Source: Pirellulaceae bacterium
GTDB lineage: Bacteria; Planctomycetota; Planctomycetia; Pirellulales; Pirellulaceae
DNA length: 35,211 nucleotides
Assembly (NCBI GenBank): GCA_023382975.1
Contig: JAHDXO010000088.1
Location: 1-35,211 of the forward strand
Direction of reading: 5' to 3'
Positions within the stretch are counted from its first letter, which is position 1; each line of letters begins with the position of its first letter. The notes under the pieces are model-generated. The model did no database searches and was not told the origin of the DNA. It saw only the letters and a program-made list of their open reading frames with translations. Positions 8,019-16,245 of this stretch are shown here, piece by piece. A program made the position numbers and the translations under genes.

Positions 8019-9170
8019 TCACACCGGTTTCTGCCCAGCGTAGGACGCGATCGACTGGCCCGTGGCCATCAGGTAGATCATCGCCGTCAGCACCATGAAA
8101 TAGGGCATGACGAGCAAGGCGCCCATACCGCAAGTCAGCAACACGACGCCCACGGCGCACAGGCCGACCACGATGTGCAGCAGAAACACGGTTAACTTGT
8201 TGCCTCGCATGTACTGCATCGATGCCGAAACGGACTGGATGACGTCCAAGTTTCTGTCCACGATGAAATAGGTGGTCAGCAACAGCAGCAGCGTGACGAT
8301 ATAGTTGATCACATTGGCCAGTATCGATCCGGCTGCGGCGACCGCGGGCTCGTCGGCGGCCATCGCCAAAACTTGGCCCAACATGCCGCAGACGAAGCTG
8401 ATCGCAAAATTGATCACTCCGCGCAGGATGTTCAGGATAACCACTTGCAGTGTGAATCGCTTGCCGGAGAACATGTCGCCGACTTGCATCTGGCGGCCGC
8501 GGCAAAGCCCGATCACGACAATTGCCAGGCCCGCCTCGATCCACGAGTAGACAACCAGCGCCACGACCACGAGCAACAGCACGACGGGGATGGCCACGAT
8601 CAGCATCACCGGCTCCACGCCACCATTCATGGTCGCAAACACAAACGCCGCGACAACCCCCGCGATAGCCACGTAGCCAATCACCACCAGCCCGCACAAA
8701 ATCAACGCGATCAGCACCAGCGTTCCCGCATTTTCCGAGAACACTTTCCAAGTCGCCTGCAACGTGTCGCCGAAATTGATCCGGGTCGGAACCATGGCCG
8801 CACTCGGTCCGGCAACGGGCGTAAAGCCGTCCATCGTCATCGCGGGCGACGCATACGGGTTGTACGAATCGACCGGCTTCTGCGGAGCGAACGGCGAAGC
8901 GGACGCGTCGGCGAACGGATTGGCCGTTCCGGAACCGGGCGGCAGCGGCATGGAATCGATCGCCGGGCCGGCGCCAGCCGAACCACGCAACGCATCGAAC
9001 GGATTGTCAGTCTGCGAGTCCGGCAGCGAGGTGGGAGCCGCGGTGCTACTCGGCATTTCAGGTACGACGGCGATCGCACCGCACTTGGGACACTTGGCCT
9101 TCTTGCCCACGCTGGAATCAGGGGTGCGGAGCAGCGAATTGCACGCGGGACAAGGAAATTCAATCGGCAC
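8019..9170 (-). CDS. zinc-ribbon protein with C-terminal multi-span membrane domain
   Basis: About 383 residues. The N-terminus (V/MPIEFPCPACNSLL...KAKCPKCGAIAVVPE) is a four-cysteine zinc ribbon of the kind that opens many planctomycete proteins. A low-complexity Pro/Ser/Ala linker of about 110 residues follows, then about five or six membrane spans (roughly 160-375), with 'GVINFAISFVCGMLGQVLA' and 'LTCGMGALLVMPYFMV'. The spans resemble the DUF975-like group of integral membrane proteins. Start: an ATG exists at 9185, but GTG at 9170 is preferred because GGGAGAG lies 6 nt before it and family members usually begin MPIEF. The gene converges on thiG with 48 nt between stops. Function unknown. 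Confidence 0.75.
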   Translation of the reverse strand: MPIEFPCPACNSLLRTPDSSVGKKAKCPKCGAIAVVPEMPSSTAAPTSLPDSQTDNPFDALRGSAGAGPAIDSMPLPPGSGTANPFADASASPFAPQKPVDSYNPYASPAMTMDGFTPVAGPSAAMVPTRINFGDTLQATWKVFSENAGTLVLIALILCGLVVIGYVAIAGVVAAFVFATMNGGVEPVMLIVAIPVVLLLVVVALVVYSWIEAGLAIVVIGLCRGRQMQVGDMFSGKRFTLQVVILNILRGVINFAISFVCGMLGQVLAMAADEPAVAAAGSILANVINYIVTLLLLLTTYFIVDRNLDVIQSVSASMQYMRGNKLTVFLLHIVVGLCAVGVVLLTCGMGALLVMPYFMVLTAMIYLMATGQSIASYAGQKPV

Positions 9171-9305
9171 GTGATTCTCTCCCATGCAAACGGAGACGAG
9201 GGGCTGAAATGGTAACAGACGCCAACAGCGTACCGGATGACTCGATCAACTGGCAAGCACCCGCCCCGCTTCGACGTCCGCGAGCCGAGATTCGGTGCAT
9301 TTCCG

Positions 9306-9334
9306 TTGAAATCCTGGCCGCATTCCGATACAGT
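9306..9334 (+). promoter_or_regulatory. sigma70-like promoter upstream of the secretin-tail gene
   Basis: TTGAAA (9306-9311), 17-nt spacer, TACAGT (9329-9334). If used, the transcript carries repeat copy B as a 5' leader of about 138 nt. Confidence 0.45.
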
Positions 9335-9350
9335 GACAGTAGTGAACGTG

Positions 9351-9450
9351 GCTGGGAAAAGATGGGACTGGCTCCGAGCCGAAATGGCGAAGCCCCTGGG
9401 AAAACACCGGTCGCGAATGTGCCTGTCCCGGTTTTTTCACAGCCTCGGAG
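9351..9450 (+). repeat. dispersed intergenic repeat, copy B
   Basis: Begins GCTGGGAAAAGATGGGACTG and ends CACAGCCTCGGAG; matches copy A (5389-5484) at both ends and copy C (13958-14038) through 'GGTCGCGAA.GTGCC'. It ends about 20 nt before the ribosome site of the secretin-tail gene. Confidence 0.75.
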
Positions 9451-9478
9451 TGCCGGGAGCGAACCGGGGAGGTGGAAA

Positions 9479-10252
9479 ATGAGGCGTTTCATCGCGGGAT
9501 TCGTGTCGTTGGGCGTCCTGTTATCGGGATCCGCCGTCTGGGGCCAACAGAATACGACCGTCCAGTTGCCGACGTTCAATTTTTCCACGGTGTCCACCAC
9601 CGTCTCGGTTCCGGACGGCGGCACGGCTCTGCTGGGTGGGATCGGCCGGGCGCGCGAAAGCAGCACGACACGCGGCATGCCGATGCTCAGCAAGGTTCCC
9701 GGAGTGAACCGGCTGTTCACCAACCGCGGGATCGGACGTGACGTTGGCTTGATGAACATGACCGTCACGCCTCGCATCATCATCCAGGAGGAGGAAGAAC
9801 TTCGGCAGACGGGTTTCTCGTACGACGACTTCCCGCAGTTGAGTGGGTCGGCCAGCGGTGGAATCTCGGCTGCGTTCGGCGGAGCCGCCGTGGAGCCGGT
9901 GGTATCCGTCGATCCGGCCCAGCGGGAGATCGACCGGAAAGCCGCGTTTCTGACCCAGAACGTCGCCCGCATGGACCGGGATCCGGTGCCGCCACCCGGT
10001 GTCGACGAACGTCTGCCGTCGCTGGCCGAGATCCGCCGCCAGAACGAACAGGCTGTTGCACAGCGCGCGGCCGAAGCCGAAGAGTATCTGTCGAAGGGCC
10101 GCCGTGCAGAGGCCGAAGGCAAGAGCGGAGTTGCCAAGATCTACTATCAAATGGCGCTGCGGCGAGCCGACAAGACGCTGGTCCAAGAGGTGATGGACCG
10201 TCTGTCGGCGCTCGACGCCCCCGCCAACCCAGCCGACTTCACCGACCGGTGA
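9479..10252 (+). CDS. exported protein with only the C-terminal part of a secretin domain
   Basis: 257 residues from ATG 9479, with GGGGAGG 6 nt upstream. Residues 1-22 are a signal peptide (cleavage likely near AVWG|QQ). Residues about 40-105 match the last strands of the type II/III secretin domain: 'VSVPDGGTALLGGI', then 'MPMLSKVPGVNRLF' (cf. VP.LgdIPvLg.LF) and 'MNMTVTPRIIIQEEEE' (cf. l.iflTPrIi). Everything before this tail in a real secretin (N0/N1 domains and the pore strands) is missing. The C-terminal 90 residues are a charged helical stretch with Arg/Glu/Ala-rich coiled coil. It therefore cannot form a pore alone; a role as a partner or regulator of a full secretin elsewhere, or an unrelated periplasmic role, is open. 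Confidence 0.75.
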   Translation: MRRFIAGFVSLGVLLSGSAVWGQQNTTVQLPTFNFSTVSTTVSVPDGGTALLGGIGRARESSTTRGMPMLSKVPGVNRLFTNRGIGRDVGLMNMTVTPRIIIQEEEELRQTGFSYDDFPQLSGSASGGISAAFGGAAVEPVVSVDPAQREIDRKAAFLTQNVARMDRDPVPPPGVDERLPSLAEIRRQNEQAVAQRAAEAEEYLSKGRRAEAEGKSGVAKIYYQMALRRADKTLVQEVMDRLSALDAPANPADFTDR

Positions 10253-10260
10253 TACCCCAG

Positions 10261-10285
10261 TGGCTCGCGGGCACCGAACGCGAGT
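10261..10285 (+). terminator. CTCGCG/CGCGAG hairpin after the secretin-tail gene
   Basis: TGGCTCGCG, loop, CGCGAGT, 9 nt after the stop; second copy of the element at 6141-6163. No T-run follows. Confidence 0.4.
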
Positions 10286-10436
10286 ATTCCTCCTCCCAAG
10301 CCTGCTGACAGGGACGCCCCAACAGCCGACTGGGCAGATACCGAATCGACCGTTATCCTGTCGGGGGCGTTGATCGTGTTCAGGCTACCATCGGTTCGCT
10401 TCGGCGTTTTCCGGCAAGACTTGCGGAGTTCGATCC

Positions 10437-11324
10437 ATGACGACAGCACCTCGGTCCGTTTCCTTCGTGTCCGCCATGATCGTTTGCTTGGCGTGGACCA
10501 GTCTCTTGGCTTGGGGCGACTTGATGAAAGACTCGCCCGTTCAGTTTCCGGAGAAAGGGGCACTGCCCAGCAAGCACCCGCTCGACCGGCCATCGCGGCA
10601 GCGCAGTACGCCCGAGGAAGGCTACTCGATCTTCGGCACGCCCGAGCGGTCGCTCGAACAGATCGACAAGATCCAGTCAGAAATGGTGAAGGGCGAGTTC
10701 ACGCCGCCTCCGACCGACTGGACGCATCTACCGCGCACCCGCCGCGCCTTGACCGACGGCGGGTCGCTGCATGTGCTGGGACTGGGCGATAGCATCGTGA
10801 ATGACACAATGCGTTCGGCCTGGTTGGCGAAATTGCAGCAGGCGTATCCGCGAGCCGAAATCCAAGGGACGGTCTACGTACGCGGCGGCGGCGGATGCCA
10901 GCACTACAGGGAAGACGACCGGATCGCCAAGCACGTCGTGCCGCTCAAGCCCGACCTGGTATTCATCGGCGGCATCAGCCAGCGCGACATCGACAGCATC
11001 CGCGAAGTGATCCATCAATTGCGGGCCGGATTGCCGGAGGTCGAGATTCTGCTGGCCAACGGCGCGTTCGGATCGGCCGACCCGCGCGACGCCGATGCTC
11101 TTGACAAGATCAACGATCCGGACGGATACACCCAGTCGTTGAAGCGACTGGCCGCCGAAGAGCGCTGCGCCTTCCTGGACATGCGGACGCCGTGGATCGA
11201 GTACCTGAAGTCGGCCAACGTCCACCCGCATCTGTTCTACCGCGACCGCGTCCACGCGAACGAATTCGGTGAGCAGATCCTCTCGAAGATCCTGCTGTCG
11301 TTCTTTCGCGACGCTGCCAAGTGA
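10437..11324 (+). CDS. exported SGNH/GDSL-type hydrolase
   Basis: 295 residues from ATG 10437 (GGAG 8 nt upstream). A hydrophobic N-terminus (about 8-27) suggests export. The SGNH fold starts at about 111: 'LHVLGLGDSIVND' holds the nucleophile Ser119 (block I), 'YVRGGGG' is the block II glycine, 'DLVFIGGISQRD' stands where block III (GxND) should be, and 'DRVHANEFG' gives the Asp270/His273 pair (block V). The block III Asn is replaced, which lies within the variation of this superfamily but weakens the oxyanion hole. Likely substrates are esters, for instance acetylated polysaccharide; none can be named. The first 100 residues are a proline-rich lead with no known domain. Converges with the GH43-like gene across a strong hairpin. 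Confidence 0.78.
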   Translation: MTTAPRSVSFVSAMIVCLAWTSLLAWGDLMKDSPVQFPEKGALPSKHPLDRPSRQRSTPEEGYSIFGTPERSLEQIDKIQSEMVKGEFTPPPTDWTHLPRTRRALTDGGSLHVLGLGDSIVNDTMRSAWLAKLQQAYPRAEIQGTVYVRGGGGCQHYREDDRIAKHVVPLKPDLVFIGGISQRDIDSIREVIHQLRAGLPEVEILLANGAFGSADPRDADALDKINDPDGYTQSLKRLAAEERCAFLDMRTPWIEYLKSANVHPHLFYRDRVHANEFGEQILSKILLSFFRDAAK

Positions 11325-11347
11325 GACATTCCGACCAAATCTCGTGG

Positions 11348-11371
11348 CACAGGCTGCCAGCCTGTGTTCTT
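11348..11371. terminator. hairpin between two convergent genes
   Basis: Perfect 8-bp stem CACAGGCT GCC AGCCTGTG (11348-11366) followed by TTCTT on the plus strand. It lies between the stop codons of the SGNH hydrolase and the GH43-like gene and could serve both. Confidence 0.5.
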
Positions 11372-11445
11372 GGGCATGCGAAACACGCGTCGCTTGGCAG
11401 CGCCCGAGTTCATCAACCATCCGTTCCCGAGTGGCCCTCATCCGC

Positions 11446-13491
11446 TCACGGATCCGCCGTCTGGATCGTGAAGTCGTCCAGGTCGAACGATGTCGGCTTG
11501 CCCTGGAACAGCGGCACAACAACCACGCGGCCGACGTTCTGAATCGTCTCGCGCCACGAGAAGGCATGGATCGCGCTGCGCCAACCGGCGGCGCGGGCCT
11601 GCTCGTCGGTCCAATCGTAACGCAACGTCACACTGCCTTCGGTCCATTGGCGCCCGGGTGCGGGCAACTTGTTGTACGACCACTGGGCGATGTCGCGAGC
11701 GAACAATTCGACCTGCGTCCCCGACGCCGCGTCCCCGGATCGAACGCGGAACGAGATCGTCGCGCCCGAGCCGCCGTAGGTACTTGGCAGACTGCCGGTG
11801 AACACTCCGCCCGAAGCATCCGCGTTCGCCAGCGCGAACGCATGACCATCGTCCCGCGTCGCGCGCAGGAATCCGCCATCGCCACCTTCCGACGGCAGGC
11901 GTTCGGCCCGCTGGACGCCTTGCCAGCCTTCGTCCAAGACATCAAAGCGGGCCGAGTGCCGGATAACTGGGGACATTTCGCCGGCTGGTGGGGTTGTTAG
12001 GGCGACCGTCGACTCGGCAGGCAACTCGGTGCCGATCAACTCGACGCCCGCGATCGCATACAGTCTGGCCCGCTGCAACTCGAACCTCAAGCGGACGGGC
12101 TGGTCGCTCAGCGATTCGAATGCCAGACCGCCGTCCCAACGCACCGGGCTGTCCGTCGCATCCTCAGCGATCGGCTGGCTGGTGGCAAGCACGCGCGACT
12201 GCTCGTCCAGCACCGTGACCCGTACCTCGCCGCCCCGCGCATCGGCACTGATCCGCAGCGGCTGTCCCACGCATCGCAGCGGCATGGTGACCAACGTGCC
12301 GGCCGCGTCAGGCGACGCCGGTTCGTACGCGGCAAAGCCGTCCGGCCGCAGGCGGGCCAGACACGGCAGACAGTGCCGCTTCCAGCCGCGATGCACCGTG
12401 GCACTGCCGCCGTAGAAGACCATCAGCCGTCCGTCGCGCAGTACGGGCGGGCCGGCTTGGGCGTAGATGCAGGCGCTGTCGTAGCTGTCCGGCGATCCGC
12501 GCGGAATCAGCGGCGTACCGGGTAGCACTCGCCGCCAGTGGATCGAATCCGGACTCCAAGCCAACTCGCAATCGACCGTCCTGTCCGTCCCGACGTTGTA
12601 GACCATCAGAAAGCCGAGGTATCCGCTGGCATAGGGAAACGCGGTCATGCAGTACAGTTGCCTCGCACGGCCTTCGTCCAGCGTCGACCGGAGCGCCAGT
12701 TGCGTCCGCTCCCAATTCAGGAAGTCGCCGCTTTCGCTGCGAGCCACCAAGCGTTCGCCCAGATAGAACCGCGTGATCGCCACGTATTTGCCGAGCCGTT
12801 CGTCCCAGAAGGCGTTGTTGTGCGTGTCGCCCGTGTACGGCGTGAACCCGACGGGCGATTGAGCCTCGCTCCATCGCAATCCGTCCGCCGAGAACCGGAC
12901 CCGCAGTTTGCCCAGTCCGACGTCATACAGCATCTTGTACCGTCGCGACGAATCCGCATCGCGCGGATCGCAAAACACGCCGACGTTCGGCGTATCGCGG
13001 GCCACGATGTTGGTCGCCAGCGAACCGTCGAAACCGATCAGGCCCAAGTCCGGCTTGGTCCACGCCACGCCGTCCGGCGACTCGGCGTACAACAAGAACC
13101 AACCGACATCATGCACGGTGTCGGGAGGCATCATCTTGGCGATCGCTTCCGGATCGGCCAGCACGCACTTGTACCACATCCGGAAACAACGGCGCTCAGG
13201 GTCGAACACGACGTTCGGGTACAGGTTGTTCAGCGAGTTTTCCCACGGCCTGTCCGCTGTGAACAGCGGATTGCGAGGTTCCTTCTCCACCTGTCCCAGC
13301 ACCAGCCGCACACCCGAGGTCTCGGCGACCAATCGCGAATCCAGCACCAAATGCTTCGTCATGTCCGCCCGCACCGCGACCGCTTCCGCCGCTGTACTCG
13401 GCAAACCGATGACCCACCAGCCGAACGCCATGCTGGTCCAACCGATGCAGAACCCCATCGCCGCCCGAAACTCAATGGCTCGCCCGTTCAT
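11446..13491 (-). CDS. secreted GH43-like beta-propeller protein
   Basis: 681 residues from ATG 13491, chosen over in-frame starts up to 13599 because AAAGGAA lies 8 nt upstream. A signal sequence (about 10-36, ending STAAEA) precedes a catalytic-type half (about 60-350) with repeating blades: 'YPNVVFDPERRCFRMWYK', 'LLYAESPDGVAWTKPDLGL', 'AWSPDSIHWRR', 'GRLMVFYGG'. This is the five-bladed propeller of glycoside hydrolase families 43/62/32-like. Conserved acids exist (DGVAW, D in VFDPE) but the exact catalytic triad cannot be assigned from sequence alone. The second half has two beta-sandwich-like regions, the last (about 520-681) resembling a carbohydrate-binding module. Probably acts on sulfated or plant/algal polysaccharide outside the cytoplasm; no sulfatase neighbour is present. 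Confidence 0.75.
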   Translation of the reverse strand: MNGRAIEFRAAMGFCIGWTSMAFGWWVIGLPSTAAEAVAVRADMTKHLVLDSRLVAETSGVRLVLGQVEKEPRNPLFTADRPWENSLNNLYPNVVFDPERRCFRMWYKCVLADPEAIAKMMPPDTVHDVGWFLLYAESPDGVAWTKPDLGLIGFDGSLATNIVARDTPNVGVFCDPRDADSSRRYKMLYDVGLGKLRVRFSADGLRWSEAQSPVGFTPYTGDTHNNAFWDERLGKYVAITRFYLGERLVARSESGDFLNWERTQLALRSTLDEGRARQLYCMTAFPYASGYLGFLMVYNVGTDRTVDCELAWSPDSIHWRRVLPGTPLIPRGSPDSYDSACIYAQAGPPVLRDGRLMVFYGGSATVHRGWKRHCLPCLARLRPDGFAAYEPASPDAAGTLVTMPLRCVGQPLRISADARGGEVRVTVLDEQSRVLATSQPIAEDATDSPVRWDGGLAFESLSDQPVRLRFELQRARLYAIAGVELIGTELPAESTVALTTPPAGEMSPVIRHSARFDVLDEGWQGVQRAERLPSEGGDGGFLRATRDDGHAFALANADASGGVFTGSLPSTYGGSGATISFRVRSGDAASGTQVELFARDIAQWSYNKLPAPGRQWTEGSVTLRYDWTDEQARAAGWRSAIHAFSWRETIQNVGRVVVVPLFQGKPTSFDLDDFTIQTADP

Positions 13492-13513
13492 CAGCGTGTT
13501 CCTTTCCCTCGAC

Positions 13514-13640
13514 GGAATGCATAATTGTACCGCAAACCAGAGAACCCCAGAAATCCACGTCCCCGCCGAACTTGCTCGGCGGAACGCATGATTCTGCACT
13601 AACCGACGAATCCCAAAACTCCACGTCCCCGACTGAATCG
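13514..13640. repeat. two diverged tandem units of about 68 bp
   Basis: Unit 1 (from about 13514) and unit 2 (from about 13582) share GGAAYGCATRATT and CCCARAA.TCCACGTCCCCG in the same order. Between them is a perfect 7-bp hairpin CCGCCGA ACTTGC TCGGCGG (13563-13582). On the minus strand each unit carries a -10-like hexamer. Confidence 0.55.
13524..13552 (-). promoter_or_regulatory. possible promoter of the GH43-like gene
   Basis: On the minus strand TTCTGG (13552-13547), 17 nt, TACAAT (13529-13524). Good -10, poor -35; leader would be about 25 nt. Confidence 0.35.
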
Positions 13641-13957
13641 CGACAACCGACGCCTCGACTTCGCACGACCAACATCCGCGGTCAAATCACATGGCGACAG
13701 CTCTCTGAGTCGCCGATGCCGGTCTCGGAGATCCCGGCCCAGATAATTCCCGTCCCTTTTCGACCATCGCCTACTGGACGACGGCAGTGGCGACCGACGG
13801 GGACTTCCAGAGTGCGCTAGGTGGGCGTCTTGCCGCCGCCAAGTTCGGCCACTCGACGGAGGACCGAAGCGTCGAAGTAGCGCGCACCGCACTTGCCGCA
13901 GATGCGATTCGCCTCCGCCGAGCTTGCTCGATGCTTAGGTTTCCTCGGTGCGCGGAA

Positions 13958-14038
13958 GCTGAGAGTGAATGGGACTCGATTCGAACGAAAAGAGAGAAGA
14001 TTCCGGAAAAACGGCGGTCGCGAAGGTGCCGGTATGAA
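13958..14038 (+). repeat. dispersed intergenic repeat, copy C
   Basis: GCTGAGAG.GAATGGGACT at the left and GGTCGCGAAGGTGCC at the right align with copy B (9351-9450). The right terminal block CACAGCCTCGGAG of copies A and B is absent. Confidence 0.6.
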
Positions 14039-14200
14039 TATCGTTCGGATCTCGATTTGCCAGCCCAAGAAGAGCGAACGCTGACATTTCGCAGGGGCGT
14101 TCACGCGCCTTGTTCCGCCGCGGGCGGTTCAGGCCCGTGCTTCGGCTCGGGTGAACGCGTGAACGAGCCATTCCCAATGGCTTCCTCGCCCCGAGCCCTG

Positions 14201-14238
14201 GAGGGCAGAGCAGGAATGTGTGGATTCCTGCTGCCCTC
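14201..14238 (-). terminator. long hairpin downstream of the blaR-type gene
   Basis: GAGGGCAGAGCAGGAAT pairs with ATTCCTGCTGCCCTC (15 bp with a two-base bulge, loop GTGTGG), 19 nt past the stop. No T-run on the minus strand, so it may protect the 3' end rather than terminate by itself. Confidence 0.45.
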
Positions 14239-14257
14239 CGGGTGTTGTCCCGCGAAC

Positions 14258-16243
14258 TCAGTTGTTGGCCGCTGCGTCTTGGAGCGCTTTCTCCGCCGCT
14301 TGACGCAGTTCCGCGTCCGGATCCGCCAGCGCGATCCGGATGCCCTGCTCCGCCAGGTCGCCGCCGATCGCCTTGGCCGCGCGAACTACCGCCGTCCGGA
14401 CGGCTGGTTCCTTGGCGTGATAAGCAGCCACGAGGACCGGGAAACCTTCCTGTTCGTAGCGGCTGGCAGCCGTTACGGCTTTGATCTTCAGGTTGGCGTC
14501 TCCGTACTTGGCCAGTGCGTAGAGGGCGACCAGGCCGTCCTCGCCTTGGACCTGCGCCGCCTGTTCCACCAGCTTGGACACGACCGCCGGTCGGTCCTTG
14601 ACGTTCTGGGCGATGACTGCGAACAACAATAGTCGTTGGCGGCTGGCGGCGGCCGATCGAATGGCAGCCTGCTGGACCTCGGGTCCGGCGTGTCCGACCA
14701 ACGCCCCTAAGCCGATGATGCATTCCGGGGTCGAGTATTTGGCAAGTTGTTCGGCCAGGAAAATCCGATCCTCGTCGGGCAAGGTTTCGAAGGCGTAGAC
14801 GAACACGGGCGCCGCGCCGACCCCCACTCGAAACGCGTTCTGCAAGGCATTGCGCCGCACGGTCTGGTGGTTCGAATGTCCTGCGAGCATGCCCAGAAGC
14901 ACAAGGCCTTCGTCTCCCCGCGACTTCGCTCCGGCCAGAACGTCCAGTTGCCGGGCTTGGTCGCCGGAACGCAACGCAGCTTCGCAACGCCGCATCTCGT
15001 CGCTGAGATTGCCGGCCTCATACATTCCCTTCGCCTCGGAGATCCGCGCTTCCACCTGCTCCTTGAGCGCGGCTGCTTTCTCCTTGAGTTCCACGCTGGT
15101 GGCAACCAGTTTCGCCACCGTTTGATCCAATTCGTCAACCTTCGCCTCCACGGACTCCTTGGTGTGGATGCCGTCCTTGGCGACCAACTCGACCCGAACT
15201 GTGCCCGCCACAAACACTGCGACGGCCACCGCGAGCAATAAAGCACGATGCATCAGGGGATTCTCCTTTGTTGGGTTAGCAAGCAAAAACCGCACACGAT
15301 CTACCAGCGGATGGGAGTGCGCACAAGATCCCACCGCATGGACGGGAAGCCGGAGCGCGGCCAACTGGGCCAACGCTCGCGCATAGTCGATTCGTTCCGT
15401 GGCCTCGGAGGCCACAAACCGGTCGCATAGCCACTCGGCACATTGGTCGTACATCCGCGCCGCCCACCACGCGCCCGGATGGAACCACTGGGGCAGCACC
15501 AGCAATCGCGCCAGCAGCGATTTCCAGAGATCGCCTCGCAAGTAGTGAGCCAATTCATGACGCAGGATCCATCGTCTGGCGGTCGGTGACAGCCTGCGCC
15601 ACAGATGAGCCGGGACAACGACGACCGGGCCCGCTGCCCGCTGGCAAAGCATCGGTCCTTCCCGCTCGCTCACCAAGAGCCGGATCGTGCGACGCACGCC
15701 GTGTTGCTCCAGCAGACTCTGCCACTCGGCGTTCCAAGCAGCGCACGGGTCTGTGTAGTTCTTTAACCGGCTCGCGAATCTCCTGTAGCGAATGACCATC
15801 CCGATCGTGACCCAGGCGATTCCCGCGAACCAGATTCCCAATATCGCCCTTGCCGCCACCATCGTCCCCGCGGAGAAACGCGTACGCCACGCGACGGCAT
15901 CATCCGACGGCGCAGCGAACTCGGCACCCGCTGCCCGCGCCGCCTCGTCCCCAGCCGCCGGCCACCCCGCCCGCCCCGACTCGACGCTCCAACCATCGGT
16001 CGGTGAATGTCCGGCGAGTGTCAGTAAAACTGGGTCCGGCGGCGGCTCGTACCAAGGGATCGCGACGGTCAACGGAATCAGTGTCCACCCCTGCAGCAGC
16101 ACCAGGAAACAGAACCACCGGCAAGTTCCGGGTTGATTCTGACAGCGCCCCCGCAGCAGCACCGCGATCACTCCCATGGCCACCAGTTGGACGAGGGCCG
16201 TCCGAACAAGGGTCGTCAAGATGGCTGGCGTCCACTCATCCAT
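14258..16243 (-). CDS. BlaR1/MecR1-like M56 membrane metalloprotease with C-terminal HEAT repeats
   Basis: 661 residues. ATG at 16243 is chosen because GAGGAG lies 7 nt before it; a TTG at 16249 is an alternative. Four membrane spans (about 6-30, 42-64, 127-151, 331-352) embed an M56 protease domain. Zinc is held by HELAH (229-233 in 'ILRHELAHYLRGDLW'), with Glu270 in 'QCAEWLCDRFV' as probable third ligand. In BlaR1 a penicillin-binding sensor domain follows the last span; here there is instead a coiled coil (about 362-425) and HEAT-like helical repeats to the end. The inducing signal is thus unlikely to be a beta-lactam acylation event. In the family, activated M56 protease leads to cleavage of the BlaI repressor; the gene lies 2 nt after blaI, as expected for such a pair. 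Confidence 0.87.
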   Translation of the reverse strand: MDEWTPAILTTLVRTALVQLVAMGVIAVLLRGRCQNQPGTCRWFCFLVLLQGWTLIPLTVAIPWYEPPPDPVLLTLAGHSPTDGWSVESGRAGWPAAGDEAARAAGAEFAAPSDDAVAWRTRFSAGTMVAARAILGIWFAGIAWVTIGMVIRYRRFASRLKNYTDPCAAWNAEWQSLLEQHGVRRTIRLLVSEREGPMLCQRAAGPVVVVPAHLWRRLSPTARRWILRHELAHYLRGDLWKSLLARLLVLPQWFHPGAWWAARMYDQCAEWLCDRFVASEATERIDYARALAQLAALRLPVHAVGSCAHSHPLVDRVRFLLANPTKENPLMHRALLLAVAVAVFVAGTVRVELVAKDGIHTKESVEAKVDELDQTVAKLVATSVELKEKAAALKEQVEARISEAKGMYEAGNLSDEMRRCEAALRSGDQARQLDVLAGAKSRGDEGLVLLGMLAGHSNHQTVRRNALQNAFRVGVGAAPVFVYAFETLPDEDRIFLAEQLAKYSTPECIIGLGALVGHAGPEVQQAAIRSAAASRQRLLLFAVIAQNVKDRPAVVSKLVEQAAQVQGEDGLVALYALAKYGDANLKIKAVTAASRYEQEGFPVLVAAYHAKEPAVRTAVVRAAKAIGGDLAEQGIRIALADPDAELRQAAEKALQDAAANN

Positions 16244-16245
16244 GA

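Larger units (their letters stand above)
9171..9478. other. divergent intergenic region with one promoter and repeat copy B
   Basis: Separates the zinc-ribbon gene (minus) from the secretin-tail gene (plus). It holds a plus-strand promoter at 9306-9334 and the dispersed repeat at 9351-9450. On the minus side TTGCCA, 18 nt, TACGCT could be a weak promoter for the zinc-ribbon gene. No further gene is seen. Confidence 0.6.
13492..14257. other. 766-nt gene-free region with tandem duplication, repeat C and hairpins
   Basis: No gene is supported. From left to right it holds a degenerate tandem duplication (13514-13640) that includes the likely promoter of the GH43-like gene, repeat copy C (13958-14038), a GTTCACGCG/CGCGTGAAC pair (about 14099-14164), a hairpin AGCCATT CCC AATGGCT (14166-14182) and a long hairpin (14201-14238) behind the blaR-type gene. 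Open frames crossing it have no start signals or family features. Confidence 0.6.

Noticed and set aside
13472..13675. 67-residue minus-strand frame upstream of the GH43-like gene
   Set aside because: Its sequence is internally repeated because the DNA is tandemly duplicated; it has no start signal and overlaps the real gene start.
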